Source of the DNA: Blastobasis lacticolella | Lineage: Eukaryota; Arthropoda; Insecta; Lepidoptera; Blastobasidae | Direction of reading: 5' to 3' | Assembly: GCA_905147135.1 (NCBI GenBank) | Contig: LR990039.1 | Coordinates: 32,485,708-32,549,707, forward strand | DNA: 64,000 nt | Part shown: one piece after another, positions 40,326-50,592 of the stretch | Layout of the letters: each line of letters begins with the position of its first letter | Position numbering within the stretch: position 1 is the stretch's first letter | Position numbers and translations under genes: made by a program | The notes under the pieces: generated by a model | What the model was told of the DNA's origin: nothing | What the model saw: only the letters and a program-made list of their open reading frames with translations | Databases searched by the model: none

Positions 40326-41339
40326 ACAAAATTACACTGTAATTTTAAGCCACAGATTTTATTTCATCTTTAGGCACTAGCGTAGTGCGTTGTGCTGTTT
40401 TAATTTTTTTTGTTTGTCGTTTATGGGAACTCAATCAAGGGGCATCTCTTTTACCGGCTATATTTTTATGACGTGTTGTCACTTTATTCGTCTTGCCAAA
40501 ATTGCTACAGCTAAGCGGAAGTCACAACCTAGAATGAAGAAGAAGGTGTGTTATAGTTTGTTACCATGATAATTTAGATAATATCAGTGACAAGCTCTAT
40601 GCGTTCTACTTGCCCGCTCTGGGATAGACAAGTGCCTTCATACCTGGATTTAAAATTATTTTCTCTATGATTGTCACGAATAGTGTGATCTTACGCTACG
40701 CTGTGCTTGTAAGTTGTATTGTTATCCTCGTTATCCTTGGCTTTCGACGTCAAAGAACGTACATAACACAGATTTAACTGATAATGCAATAGGGAGTCGT
40801 GCTTATATTTCGGTGAACAAGAAAATCGAATCGAAGGTTTATGGGGGTGATATAAGGGGTGCGGATCGTCTTTTAGTTTCAAATGAATCGTTGGTCCCTA
40901 ACAATGAGGAAAACTGTCCTTTTTACGCAATAAGCACCATCCAACTTCTCGCCCTCTTTTCATGCCGCCACCGCCAGATACGACTTTTCTCCACTTCATT
41001 AGTGACTGCATATGATGTTTCGAACATCATTGGGTCATTTTATAATGGTTCAGCTTCAAGACTCGATGCTCTTCGATCGTAACATTTGAAGGAGCTAATT
41101 TCGCCTTCAGCTGAAGATAATACGTTACGGTTGATCGAGTCTTTGACTAATTTGTGTAATTTTTTGCTGAAAGAATTTCTAGCAGTCTGTAGGCCGCCGA
41201 GCCTAATGTCATCTCTCTTTTTAAGTACGTCGAACACCTCTGGATGCAGGCGCAGATCCAGGGGGTGGGGTGCAATGGGTGCAATTGCCCCCCCTTGAGC
41301 CCCGACTCTGACTCACAATGGTTTTATGAGCCTTAAGGC
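40326..41339. other. Intergenic, no recognised gene
   Basis: Frames of 122 codons (40714-41082, +) and 65 codons (41040-41237, -) overlap on opposite strands and show no domain. At 41250-41297 a CCAGGGGGTGGGGTGCAATG...CCCCCCC block resembles a recurrent repeat-element boundary. Confidence 0.35.
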
Positions 41340-42440
41340 CAAAAATTCGGAACTTGCTCAATTATTTTGTTAATTTTATCAATCACTGCAGCTTTTTAGA
41401 ACCAAAAATGTTAAAAGTTTCAAGCTTGCGTCTCTAGCTTATTCATTATCTTCAGTTTTTTCATACTATTTACCAATCTTTCAAATCCTAAAATTTCGAG
41501 CTCGCTGCGCTCGCTCTGATATTCATTTTAACAATCACCCAGCTTTTAACAACTACAATGTTAAAATTTTCGTGCGCGCTCTGATTGCTCATTCAATAAT
41601 TTATATTACTTTTATTGTCTTTTATTACGATCAGCATCACACATTATCACAGCACCTAAGCTAAAATGTCAAAATACCAAAGAATTCGAGCTCGCTTCGC
41701 TCGCTCATTCATAGGTTTCAGTTGCTTTTCTTACCTTGCGCCAAGCTCGTTGCGGTCGCTGATTCTTAGATTTCTCTAAGTTACTGTTGTAAAGATTACC
41801 CCTTCCTGTTAAGACCCAATGTCAAAAATTTCGAGTTCGCTCCGCTCGCTCATTCATTCGTGATCACTTCAGACTTGTATAACCCAACGTGTCAAGAATT
41901 TCTAGCTCGCTACGTTTGCTCATTTAATCACCCCAATTATAACCATTCTAAATGTAAATAATTTCGAGCTCGCTTTGCTCGCTCATTCATAGGTTTTAGA
42001 TACTATTCTTATCATTCACTTAGCTCCTTGCGGTCACTCATTCATTGATTTCCTTCAATTACTATTGTGAAGATCACCCATTGCTTTTAAGACCAAAATT
42101 GCGAGCTCGACCTGCTCGCTCATTCATTCAACCTGAGGCTTTATAACCTAAAATGTCACAAATGTCAAGCTCACTCCGTTCGCTCATTCTTTCATTTATC
42201 ACCCCAACGTTTAAGACCTGAAACGTCAAAACTGTCGAACTCGCTCCGGTGGCTCATTCATTGATCACTCCAGCTTATAAAACCCAAAATGTAAACATTT
42301 CTAGCTCGCTAGGTTCGCTCATACGTTCGTTGTTCTCCCTCAGGTTGTAAAACCCAAAATTTCTGAACCCGCTCCGCTCGCTCATTCATTTATTGATCAT
42401 CCTATTAAAAAGGCAAAAGTTTTGCTCGCTCTTGATTGAT
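41340..42440 (+). repeat. Degenerate satellite array, GAGCTCGCTNCGCTCGCTC units
   Basis: About 13-14 diverged units of 55-90 bp each contain a palindromic core like TCGAGCTCGCTCCGCTCGCT followed by CATTCATT and an AT-rich linker with ACCCAAAATGTCAAAA. Cores occur near 41498, 41683, 41830, 41899, 41963, 42104, 42166, 42238, 42301 and 42367. Spacing is irregular, so it is an old array. Its self-complementary cores could form hairpins. Confidence 0.8.
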
Positions 42441-43057
42441 AAATATAATTTTGACTTTTGCTCCCCCTTTCCTAACGGGCATACAATTTAGATCTGGGCA
42501 TGGTGATATGTTGTATTCATGGATAGGTCTTGATCTACGTTACCCGGAACTGCCTGTCGTATAAGTCCGTAGTGGTGAACGTAAGTGATGTGACGCCACA
42601 AAGATGGCGGCCGAAAGCTTTAGCTTTATTAATTGTTCCATAATCGGTCGTATAATGCTACGTGTGATTATCATTGGAAGAGTAAGTATTATAGTTTTAA
42701 AGATATACTTATTTAAATGTCCTGCTGTTGGGTATGTATGTCATAAAATAATGTCTTATAGCAATTTGCTTATTTAGCAACAGTTCCCTTTAGTACGTAG
42801 CGATAGAATGAGAAACATTAATAATATTCCCCCTAAATAAATCACACATTCTTAAAGCTTCATTTAGGTTTCATATATATGTGCAAGCAATACAAAGTTT
42901 TAAAGATTAAAATTTAACAGCTAACATTTTTTTGCTATATATATAGTGCTATATATATTGTAATAAAAAAAAAGTTTTCTATTACAAATAACATTTATTA
43001 CTTTCACACTGTGTTAGTTTAATACGTAAATATAGAACCATTTAAAATATAAAAAGC
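42441..43057. other. AT-rich spacer next to the maT element
   Basis: No gene. CTATATATATAGTGCTATATATATTG near 42935-42960 is a palindromic TA-rich run. The end of the maT element must lie in this stretch, but its inverted repeat was not resolved. Confidence 0.35.
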
Positions 43058-43812
43058 TTATTCTAAGTGGTCTCCATTGGCTGCAATACAGTCATTTAAA
43101 CGTTGAGGCCAGTTATCAATAGCAATATCAGTAGCACGTACTCTTTCCATGGGAAAATTCTTCACTGCCAATCGTATGGATTGTTTTAGGGACTCCAAAT
43201 TATTATGGCGTTTATAACAAGCCGTAGGTACTCTCTTGACCATAAATCATTATCCAGCGGATTAAGATCGGGACTAGACGACGGCCAGTCTTCAGCTCTG
43301 ATGAAGTCGGAAACGTTCGATTCCAACCAAGACTGCGTGGACCGAGCTTTGTGACCCGGCGCCGAGTCTTGCTGGAAGGAGCATTCTTGGTTATTTAACA
43401 TGGTATTGTTAAGGGGCCTAACTACCTTCTCAAGAATGGTATCTTGATACACTTGTGCCGATGTTTTGATACCTTTTTCACAAAAGTATGGCTCAGTCAC
43501 TCCTTCATAGCTAACACCCCACCAAACCATCACTGAAATCGGATAATGCCCACGTTGCACTCTGTCGACTAACTGGGAAGCTTTCTTAGAGCTTTGAGCA
43601 TAAATACGGTCATTTTGTTTGTTAATATGTTGCTCAATTGTAAAAATTTTCTCATCCGTAAACAAAATTTTTCTGTGACTGTGAATTTTTTCTGCAAAGG
43701 TATTTGCGTACCGCTTCAGTAGTTGTTTCGATTTTACCACCCTATTATTTTTTAAATTATCAGTAATAGACTGCAAGTCCTAAGTTATCTTTTAAAATCC
43801 GCGACATGGTTT
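43058..43812 (-). pseudogene. maT-type transposase (DD37D), catalytic half, interrupted by copia
   Basis: The - strand frame shows the first catalytic Asp in LFTDEK, the second in FQQDSAPGHKA and the third in SSSPDLNPLD. Exactly 37 residues separate the last two, the DD37D signature of the maT clade of Tc1/mariner transposases. A frameshift near 43243 separates the C-terminus (YKRHNNLESLKQSIR, DNWPQRLNDCI). The 5' end of this piece (KTMSRILKD) is cut by the copia insertion; the N-terminal half lies at 50091-50446. Confidence 0.9.
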
Positions 43813-43979
43813 TGTTAAGGTTGGTGTCGAGCATTGCTGCAAGGAGATTGCATATATGCAGAAACGATGCCAACCTGCTTGATTGTGACAAAGACTTTCT
43901 TCTTCACTGTCTTCTGTCACTCTCGTGAAAAACTATCTGTCTATAAAACGTTGTAAATTAAATATTATCTATCGTAACC
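43813..43979 (+). repeat. copia 5' LTR, first part
   Basis: Starts TGTTAAGGTTGGTGTCGAGC and matches 49782-49948 without difference as read. It ends with atcgtaacc (43971-43979), the target duplicated by the inner insertion. Confidence 0.9.
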
Positions 43980-44049
43980 ATAGAAATAAATACCCTGGAA
44001 CCGGTTGAGCGAACAAATAACTCTGACGGTTACCATAGTAAATAAAACT

Positions 44050-44215
44050 GCGCTGTCTACAGTGCCACAAACATGTCTGACCGGGTGACAGCGTCGCTGT
44101 TGTTTGCATTGACATTACATTTCAAAACGGCAACACTTAGTTCCGGTTTTGTCCACCGGGTCGAATAGGTTTGTCAACAATCTTGTCAAGCCGCCAGATA
44201 TAACATTGTTAACGC
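44050..44215 (+). repeat. Repeat family C, first copy in the inner insertion
   Basis: GTGCCACAAAC, GGTGACAGCGTCGCTGTTGT and CAACACTTAGTTCCGGTTTTG followed by CCGCCAGATATAACAT are repeated in the same orientation at 44680-44860. Confidence 0.7.
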
Positions 44216-44439
44216 GTACAAGAATATGTATGGACAGTGGTAACCATTCCAATAGCTATGTGTAATACGTCGTTGGATAGCTATTTTCAAGCTGAACAAA
44301 AGTAAGTAAGGCGCTAACTGCCAAATTTTAGTTCGTTCAGAGTTATGCTGTACTAAACATATCACAGTATTAAGTATTTTTTTCTGTTCTACCCGCATTT
44401 AATGGCCATGTGTAATGCATCGATGGATTCATGGATATA

Positions 44440-44644
44440 CAGGGTGTAAAAAGATCGCTAGCATTAATCGAAACCCCATATTGTACCCATGAAACTGCCC
44501 ACATTGCGCGTCGCAATTAATTATTTATTTTAGGTAGCGAAATTATGAAGTCATTTCCGCGGGTATGTTTCTTGGGGAAAGTTGTTCAGTTTCGTGGCTA
44601 GAATATGAGGTTTCAATTAATGCTAGCGGTCTTTTGACACCTTG
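44440..44644 (+). mobile_element. MITE family A, complete 205-bp copy
   Basis: The inverted ends CAGGGTGTAAAAAGATCGCT and, inverted, CAAGGTGTCAAAAGACCGCT extend over about 45 bases and are flanked by TA on both sides (44438-44439, 44645-44646). There is no coding capacity. It is the reference copy for the fragments at 1573 and 33640. Confidence 0.85.
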
Positions 44645-44679
44645 TATAAGTATAAATAAACCATATTATATTAAATATA

Positions 44680-44860
44680 TGGCGCAGTCTCTTGTGCCAC
44701 AAACTTATTTGACCCGGTGACAGCGTCGCTGTTGTTGGCAATGAGATATTATTTTAATATGGCAACACTTAGTTCCAGTTTTGGTCACCGGTTTTTAGCA
44801 CTGAAATAGACGTCAGTCATCAATCTCGCCAAGGCGCCAGATATAACATAGTAAAAGCTT
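44680..44860 (+). repeat. Repeat family C, second copy in the inner insertion
   Basis: Same order of blocks as 44050-44215 with moderate divergence: TGTGCCACAAAC, GGTGACAGCGTCGCTGTTGT, CAACACTTAGTTCCAGTTTTGG and GCGCCAGATATAACATAG. Confidence 0.7.
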
Positions 44861-45561
44861 ACAAAATTGTTGTAACGTAATGCCTTAAATATAAATTTCT
44901 AAACAGTAATAATTGGGATTCGTCAATTACAAATCCAACCTTCAATTACAACCATCAAATTTATCATTAGATCTCCTTTAATATTATACCACTTTTGTTG
45001 TTGTAGAATTCTTCAACGAAGCTACATTATATAACAATATTATTGTTATTGATTAATTTGTATACTCATCTGTTATCTATTTTTATCTATAATAATATTA
45101 CTTCCACGAAAACAAAATCAACGGCATTATACCGCTGGTGCAAAGTCACATCGTACGCATATATGTCAGACTGCCAAATAAAAAATAAGCAGATGGCGTG
45201 CATTGAATTTGAATGAACATACCAACTAATCATGGCCGGTTAATGATGTAGCAATAAACACTTCAATATTTATTGGAAATGCTAAAAATATAAGTTTTAC
45301 AAGTAATATATGATATTTCTTATACTTTACGGAAAAAAGATACTCCATTCTTGGTTTTGGTTACTGTTTATTGGAATTAGTGCATGTGTTTCCTACGCAA
45401 CTCGGCAATCTTAGATTGTAAAGTAACGACCATTCGTATACGTGGCCAAAACGTCACTGAGACATAGTTGGAGCGCAATTGCAGTTTACGCTCCAATGAC
45501 ATGGAGCTATTCCCTTTGGTCCATGAACTGGTCCATTATGTAGAAGTAATTGATCGTAACC

Positions 45562-45705
45562 GTAAATAACTTGTGAGTGAGATAAAAACAGGATTCGCGA
45601 GTGAGAATCAATATTAGCTAGTTAGGTCGAATAAATACACTATCTAATCACCTTCATACGCTTAAATTGACGCTGCTCATAGGGGTAAGCTCTGTTACTT
45701 TATTA
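45562..45705 (+). repeat. copia 5' LTR, second part
   Basis: Continues the LTR after the duplicated atcgtaacc; compared with 49949-50090 it has one substitution and two extra bases (CTCTGTTAC versus CTGTTAC). It ends TTTATTA, not the usual CA. Confidence 0.9.
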
Positions 45706-45724
45706 GGTTATAGACGCCAGCAGA
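45706..45724 (+). promoter_or_regulatory. copia primer binding site (tRNA-iMet fragment type)
   Basis: GGTTATAGACGCCAGCAG directly follows the 5' LTR and resembles the GGTTATGGGCCCAG site of Drosophila copia, which pairs with the anticodon region of initiator tRNA-Met. Several mismatches to that site are visible. Confidence 0.5.
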
Positions 45725-45734
45725 AGGATTTACG

Positions 45735-47708
45735 ATGGATTTTACGACCAAAGTCGATATTGGAAAATTAACGGGCATAGAAAATTGGTCTACATGGAAG
45801 TACAAAATTTCCATAATGCTGGATGGCGCTGAAAATGCGTTAGAAGCAGTAGAAGGTAGACTGCAGAAGCCCATGACACTCGCGGACGGAGCAGGTGACG
45901 CAGAAATCTCTGCTTATAATTCGGCCCATGCCAAATATAAGAAAACAGAGACTGGCGCTCTACTCATGTTGACGACTAACATGTCAGAAGACACATTAAA
46001 GAAGGTTATGAGGTATAGGACCGCGAAAGAAGTATGGCAAGAGCTACACCGGCTATTCGACGGACAAACGGAAGATAGGGCATACGATTTATGTTTGGAA
46101 TTCTTTGGACTGAAACATGATATGGCGGATGACATTCCAACCCATATGTCTAAGCTGAAGAATATCTGGAATGAATTAAAAGCTGAAGTTACTAAAACAG
46201 ACGCGAATGCTAAGCTTCCCGAAATGTTTCTCCTTTGTAAGGTGCTAGATACCCTAGATGATAGGTTTTTCAACTTCAAGTCAAGCTGGCTTATGCTAAA
46301 GCAGACTGAAAGGACAATAGACAGTTTGACAAGTCATTTGTGCGCATTCGAGAGAAGTCTGGGTAGTCAAGAGATCTCCAAGCAGGAAGCACTAGTGACT
46401 AACGCACCCCCAGAGAGAAAAGTTAAAAGCAACAAGGACGAGCAACTGATATGCAACTATTGCTCTAAGAAAGGGCATAGAGTTCGCAAATGTAAGAAGT
46501 GGATTAGCGATGGGAGGCCTCCTAAACCAACTCCAGGCACATCAGGCACAAGCTCAAAGTATAATCAAGTACGACAAATTCAAGATCGAGAGAGCTGGTT
46601 TGTCGACAACGGAGCAACGACACACATTGCGATTAAGAGGGAAGCTTTCACGGAATACCATGAATTCGATTCGGACTACACAGTTACAACTGCAGACGGC
46701 ACCACTATCCCAGCATTAGGGAAAGGTACCGTAGTGGTAGAGTCGAGTGTCAGTGATAGGAAAACTGAGATAGCCCTGCGAGATGTGTGGCTAGTACCAA
46801 ATTTAACAAAGAATCTTTTCTCATCGTTAGCAGCGCACGATAGAATGCAAAAGAGCATCTTTACGTCAACAATAAGAGAGTGCAAGTTGGATGACAATGA
46901 AGGCATGACTGTAGTTGTTGGCAGGAGAGTCCCTTTCAGTGGACTATACAAGTTGGACTTGAAGACGGTCATTCCAATAGGGCAAAGGACTATCGTAGTC
47001 AATGCACTAACTGGATCGAACATGTTGCAGTTATATCATGAAAGATTCGCACACCAGGATAAAAGTCATATCATTCGCGTGGTAAATCGTGAGCTAGGTA
47101 TCAAGCTAAGTCCTGATAAAGTAAAGTGTGAAGGCTGCATCTATGGAAAGTCACATAGAAAACCGTTCGGAACAAGGGTAAGAGCTACAACTTGCGGAGA
47201 GCTTATACACACCGATGTATGCGGACCTTTTGCGAATAGCATTACCAAGTACAGATACTTTGTCCTATTCAAAGACGATTACTCCGGTTACCGCTTAGTC
47301 TACTTCATCAGACAGAAATCGGAAGTTAAAGACAAGTTGGTACAAATGCTACAGGAAGCAGAAAACGCTGGACATGTTGTCAAAACTATATTAAGTGACA
47401 ACGGCGGTGAATATGACAACGAAGCAGTTCGAAAGATATTAGATCAGCACGGTATTAAGCACCGACTGACAATGCCATATACTCCTGAACAAAATGGCTG
47501 TTCCGAAAGAGAAAATCGGACGTTAGTCGAAGCAGCAAGATCAATGATGTACGCTAGAGGGCAGCTACCTCAGGTGCTCTGGGCTGAGCTTATCAATACC
47601 GCCGCTTACATATTGAATCGAACTGGTCCTTCAAGAGTCGACGGAAAGTCTCCATATGAACTATGGCTCGGAAAGAAACCGAAGATTCATCCATCCATCT
47701 CCGAGTAA
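45735..47708 (+). CDS. copia Gag, protease and integrase (first part of the polyprotein)
   Basis: The frame begins 29 bases after the 5' LTR. Residues 1-215 form a UBN2-type Gag. A zinc knuckle CNYCSKKGHRVRKC (C-X2-C-X4-H-X4-C) lies near 238-251. The protease active site reads WFVDNGATTH (DNGA rather than DSGA, a variant seen in insect copia). The pre-integrase zinc region (HERFAHQD, CEGCIYGK) and integrase core HTDVCGP, ILSDNGGEY, PEQNGCSEREN keep the D,D,E triad. The frame stops at 47708 after a CATC-repeat slip near 47690, where sequence homology moves to the next frame. Confidence 0.9.
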   Translation: MDFTTKVDIGKLTGIENWSTWKYKISIMLDGAENALEAVEGRLQKPMTLADGAGDAEISAYNSAHAKYKKTETGALLMLTTNMSEDTLKKVMRYRTAKEVWQELHRLFDGQTEDRAYDLCLEFFGLKHDMADDIPTHMSKLKNIWNELKAEVTKTDANAKLPEMFLLCKVLDTLDDRFFNFKSSWLMLKQTERTIDSLTSHLCAFERSLGSQEISKQEALVTNAPPERKVKSNKDEQLICNYCSKKGHRVRKCKKWISDGRPPKPTPGTSGTSSKYNQVRQIQDRESWFVDNGATTHIAIKREAFTEYHEFDSDYTVTTADGTTIPALGKGTVVVESSVSDRKTEIALRDVWLVPNLTKNLFSSLAAHDRMQKSIFTSTIRECKLDDNEGMTVVVGRRVPFSGLYKLDLKTVIPIGQRTIVVNALTGSNMLQLYHERFAHQDKSHIIRVVNRELGIKLSPDKVKCEGCIYGKSHRKPFGTRVRATTCGELIHTDVCGPFANSITKYRYFVLFKDDYSGYRLVYFIRQKSEVKDKLVQMLQEAENAGHVVKTILSDNGGEYDNEAVRKILDQHGIKHRLTMPYTPEQNGCSERENRTLVEAARSMMYARGQLPQVLWAELINTAAYILNRTGPSRVDGKSPYELWLGKKPKIHPSISE

Positions 47709-49774
47709 TTGGAAGCATCTGTTATGCTCACGTGCCTAAACAGAAACGCAGAAAGATGTGCAAAAAGGCAATAAAAGGATGGCTAATAGGCTATGAGAAT
47801 GACGATGGTTACCGTATCTTCGATGGAACGCAGACACAGAAGTCCAGGGATGTAACCTTTGAGACAAATGTTGAGTTCGAGATATCGGCAAGCACCCCTG
47901 AGTCAGAGGGAGCTGAAGATCAAGAGAGCGATAACGCACATGTTCCCATGCAAATACCACAATCTCCTTACGTGTCGGATTGCAATGAACAAGGTCTAGA
48001 GGGAGAGATAACCTATAGAGACCAAGTTCAATACCAAGGACAAATCCTTAGGGACGAGGGAGACGCAATTGAGGATGATGATTTTGTTGAAGCACTCGAT
48101 GAGCTAGAAGTGATCGAACCTATTGGAGCTGCTCAAAGCAGATATAATCTGAGAGATAGATCGACTATCGCACGTCCAAAGCGTTACGATGACTTCGTAT
48201 GTACAGTAAGCTTCGCAGGAACAGAAAGCTTTCCCGAAACATACTATCAAGCCGTAAAGAGGGAAGATAGTGCCGAGTGGCAAAAAGCCATGGCGTGCGA
48301 AATAAAATCCCTTGCTGACAACTTTGTCTGGACAAAATGCGAGTTGCCTCTTGGCAGAAGGGCACTGCCATGCAAGTGGGTCTTTCGGATAAAAAGAAAC
48401 CCAGATGGCACGATCGACAAATATAAAGCGAGACTTGTAGTGAAAGGATTTAAGCAACGCAAAGGCTTAGACTACGAACAAACGTTTAGCCCTGTTGCCC
48501 GGATGGCTACAATAAGAGCCTTGCTCAGTGTCAGCGCCAAAGAGAAGCTGCATATCACGCAGTTCGACGTTTCCACAGCCTTCTTAAATGGAAAACTGAA
48601 AGAGGAGATCTACATGAAGCAGCCAGATGGTTTCTCCGATGGAACTTCAAAAGTCTGTCGACTGCAACGGAGTCTCTACGGCTTGAAACAGGCACCTCGC
48701 TGCTGGAATTCATGTTTTGAAGATATTCTGCTACAAAAAGGTTTCCAACAGAATATGGCTGATCCCTGTCTTTTTTCAAAGAAGGTGGAAAGCAAGAAAA
48801 TACTTGTTGCCCTGTACGTGGATGATGGATTAGTAGCCACGACTGATGAGGTTCTGGCGCAAAATTTTCTAAAGGATTTAGGAGATACGCTGAAGATCAC
48901 GACCAAACCGGCTTCCTACTATTTAGGACTGGAGATTGAGCGCTCGGACGACGGTTCTATCATGATCTCGCAGCAAGCATATACTAAGAAGATCCTGGAA
49001 CGTTTCCGAATGAGCGATTGTAACCCAGTTACCACGCCCATAGAGAGGATTACTGAATCAGGGAAAGTTGAGGACGACCCTGAACAAAAGAGATTCCCCT
49101 ATCGTGAGGCAGTAGGAGCACTGTCCTATCTTATGACCGGTACGCGCCCCGACATAGCCTACGCTGTTGGAGTAGTCTCCCGCAAATTGGAGAAGCCTAC
49201 TTATGATGATTGGCTGAAAGTTAAAAGGATATTCCGATACCTTAAAGGGACCATACATTACGGGATTAAGTATAGGTCGACCTGTAATGAAGAAGCCACC
49301 ATTCAAGGATATAGTGATGCAGATCACGGCGGAGATGAACTTACCGGACGCTCTACAACAGGAGTTGCCTGCCTGTTCGCCGGAGGAGCTGTATCATGGC
49401 TTAGTCAGAGGCAAGCTTCTGTCGCGATTTCGACCACTGAAGCGGAGATAGTAGCAGCTAGTGAGGGAGCTCGTGAGCTGATATGGCTGCAAAGGATTTT
49501 CAGTCAGCTCACGAAGACTGAAGGTATACCTACACTAAAAGTGGACAATGAGGCTGCAATAAGACTTGCCCATAATCCCGAATTTCACAAGCGGACGAAG
49601 CACATCCGCGTGCGACACTTCTTTGTTCGAGAAACTGTGCAAGAAGGACTGGTCAGCGTGATGAAGACAAGTTCTGCAGACCAGCTCGCCGATCTACTAA
49701 CGAAGGCGGTTCCGAGGCCGAGGCTCATTCTACTGAGAGATGGACTGGGACTGCGTTCACCCTTGCACCAATGA
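47663..49774 (+). CDS. copia reverse transcriptase and RNase H (rest of the polyprotein)
   Basis: Homology begins at about 47690 (LRVIGSICYAHVPKQ); the nominal Met at 47663 is only where the frame opens. The integrase tail and linker are followed by a reverse transcriptase with WVFRIKRNPDGTIDKYKARL, QFDVSTAFLNGKL, LYGLKQAPRCW and the active site LYVDDGLVA, then RNase H with YSDADHGGDELTGRST and a terminal TKHIRVRHFFVRE. The stop lies seven bases before the 3' LTR. It is intact apart from the upstream frameshift, so the copy needs a partner or recoding to make full Pol. Confidence 0.9.
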   Translation: MARKETEDSSIHLRVIGSICYAHVPKQKRRKMCKKAIKGWLIGYENDDGYRIFDGTQTQKSRDVTFETNVEFEISASTPESEGAEDQESDNAHVPMQIPQSPYVSDCNEQGLEGEITYRDQVQYQGQILRDEGDAIEDDDFVEALDELEVIEPIGAAQSRYNLRDRSTIARPKRYDDFVCTVSFAGTESFPETYYQAVKREDSAEWQKAMACEIKSLADNFVWTKCELPLGRRALPCKWVFRIKRNPDGTIDKYKARLVVKGFKQRKGLDYEQTFSPVARMATIRALLSVSAKEKLHITQFDVSTAFLNGKLKEEIYMKQPDGFSDGTSKVCRLQRSLYGLKQAPRCWNSCFEDILLQKGFQQNMADPCLFSKKVESKKILVALYVDDGLVATTDEVLAQNFLKDLGDTLKITTKPASYYLGLEIERSDDGSIMISQQAYTKKILERFRMSDCNPVTTPIERITESGKVEDDPEQKRFPYREAVGALSYLMTGTRPDIAYAVGVVSRKLEKPTYDDWLKVKRIFRYLKGTIHYGIKYRSTCNEEATIQGYSDADHGGDELTGRSTTGVACLFAGGAVSWLSQRQASVAISTTEAEIVAASEGARELIWLQRIFSQLTKTEGIPTLKVDNEAAIRLAHNPEFHKRTKHIRVRHFFVRETVQEGLVSVMKTSSADQLADLLTKAVPRPRLILLRDGLGLRSPLHQ

Positions 49775-49781
49775 GGGAAAG

Positions 49782-50090
49782 TGTTAAGGTTGGTGTCGAG
49801 CATTGCTGCAAGGAGATTGCATATATGCAGAAACGATGCCAACCTGCTTGATTGTGACAAAGACTTTCTTCTTCACTGTCTTCTGTCACTCTCGTGAAAA
49901 ACTATCTGTCTATAAAACGTTGTAAATTAAATATTATCTATCGTAACCGTAAATAACTTGTGTGTGAGATAAAAACAGGATTCGCGAGTGAGAATCAATA
50001 TTAGCTAGTTAGGTCGAATAAATACACTATCTAATCACCTTCATACGCTTAAATTGACGCTGCTCATAGGGGTAAGCTGTTACTTTATTA
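49782..50090 (+). repeat. copia 3' LTR, 309 bp, uninterrupted
   Basis: An intact LTR from TGTTAAGG to TTTATTA, followed by the duplicated ggttt. It serves as the reference that proves the 5' LTR was split by insertion. Confidence 0.95.
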
Positions 50091-50446
50091 GGTTTTAGGT
50101 GCTATCTTCATCTCCCGAGATAAAATGTTTTGCTTTCGGACAGGATTTCTTCGAATTCTTTCCCTTACTGCTTTGACCACCTTTATCGTACGAACACTAC
50201 GTGGGCGGCCAGATATTTTCTGTCACAAACAGAATAGGTCTCATTGTAATACACAAACATTTGACTAATACCAAGAGTATGGAGACTTTTAAAAATTGCA
50301 TTTGGCTCCATACTTACTTTATGTAATGCAATCACAGCGATTCGGTTCTCTTTATCACCCCACTCCATTTTAATATCGCAAAATATTGTACAATGAATTG
50401 GCGCCAAAATAAGAAAGGACAATGAAAAATCATATAAAAATGACAA
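50091..50446 (-). pseudogene. maT-type transposase, N-terminal half
   Basis: The - strand reads a start near 50366 (MEWGDKENRIAVIALHKVSM, EPNAIFKSLHTLGIS), a helix-turn-helix region, and then VVKAVRERIRRNPVRKQNIL and SREMKIAPKT at the copia boundary. The last residues continue directly into KTMSRILKD at 43812 once the copia and one target copy are ignored. A frameshift lies near 50180. Confidence 0.85.
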
Positions 50447-50592
50447 GATTCCAAATTCAAATGTAATGTTTTGTTTATTTTTAATTGTAACAGTATTTAT
50501 GGCCAGACTAAGTAGTCATTGGAGATGCAAAGATAGAGCCTCTTTAGTTGGCGGCAGTTTGCGAATTCTACTGCTTTGAAACATAGTAGCCC

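Larger units (their letters stand above)
43980..45552. mobile_element. 1573-bp insertion inside the copia 5' LTR, class unknown
   Basis: Bounded by a 9-bp duplication atcgtaacc (43971-43979 and 45553-45561), absent from the intact 3' LTR. It has no long open frame, no obvious terminal inverted repeat and no poly-A end. It contains two direct copies of repeat family C (44050-44215, 44680-44860) on either side of a complete family A MITE (44440-44644). A 9-bp duplication is usual for Mutator-like transposons, but no other evidence ties it to that class. Confidence 0.8.
43813..50090 (+). mobile_element. Ty1/copia LTR retrotransposon inserted in maT
   Basis: The copia element has a 5' LTR (43813-43979 plus 45562-45705), a primer site, a gag-pol region (45735-49774) and a 3' LTR (49782-50090). 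It is flanked by a 5-bp duplication ggttt (43808-43812 and 50091-50095). The LTRs differ by one substitution and a 2-bp indel as read, so insertion was recent. A 1573-bp element has since split the 5' LTR. Removing the copia restores the maT reading frame region on both sides. Confidence 0.95.

Noticed and set aside
41340..42440. CRISPR-like array of repeats
   Set aside because: Units are diverged, spacing is irregular, linkers are themselves related, and the setting is a eukaryotic genome; this is a satellite.
47663..47708. Programmed frameshift between the two copia frames
   Set aside because: The overlap lies in the integrase C-terminus at a CATC repeat with no slippery heptamer; an accidental indel is simpler.
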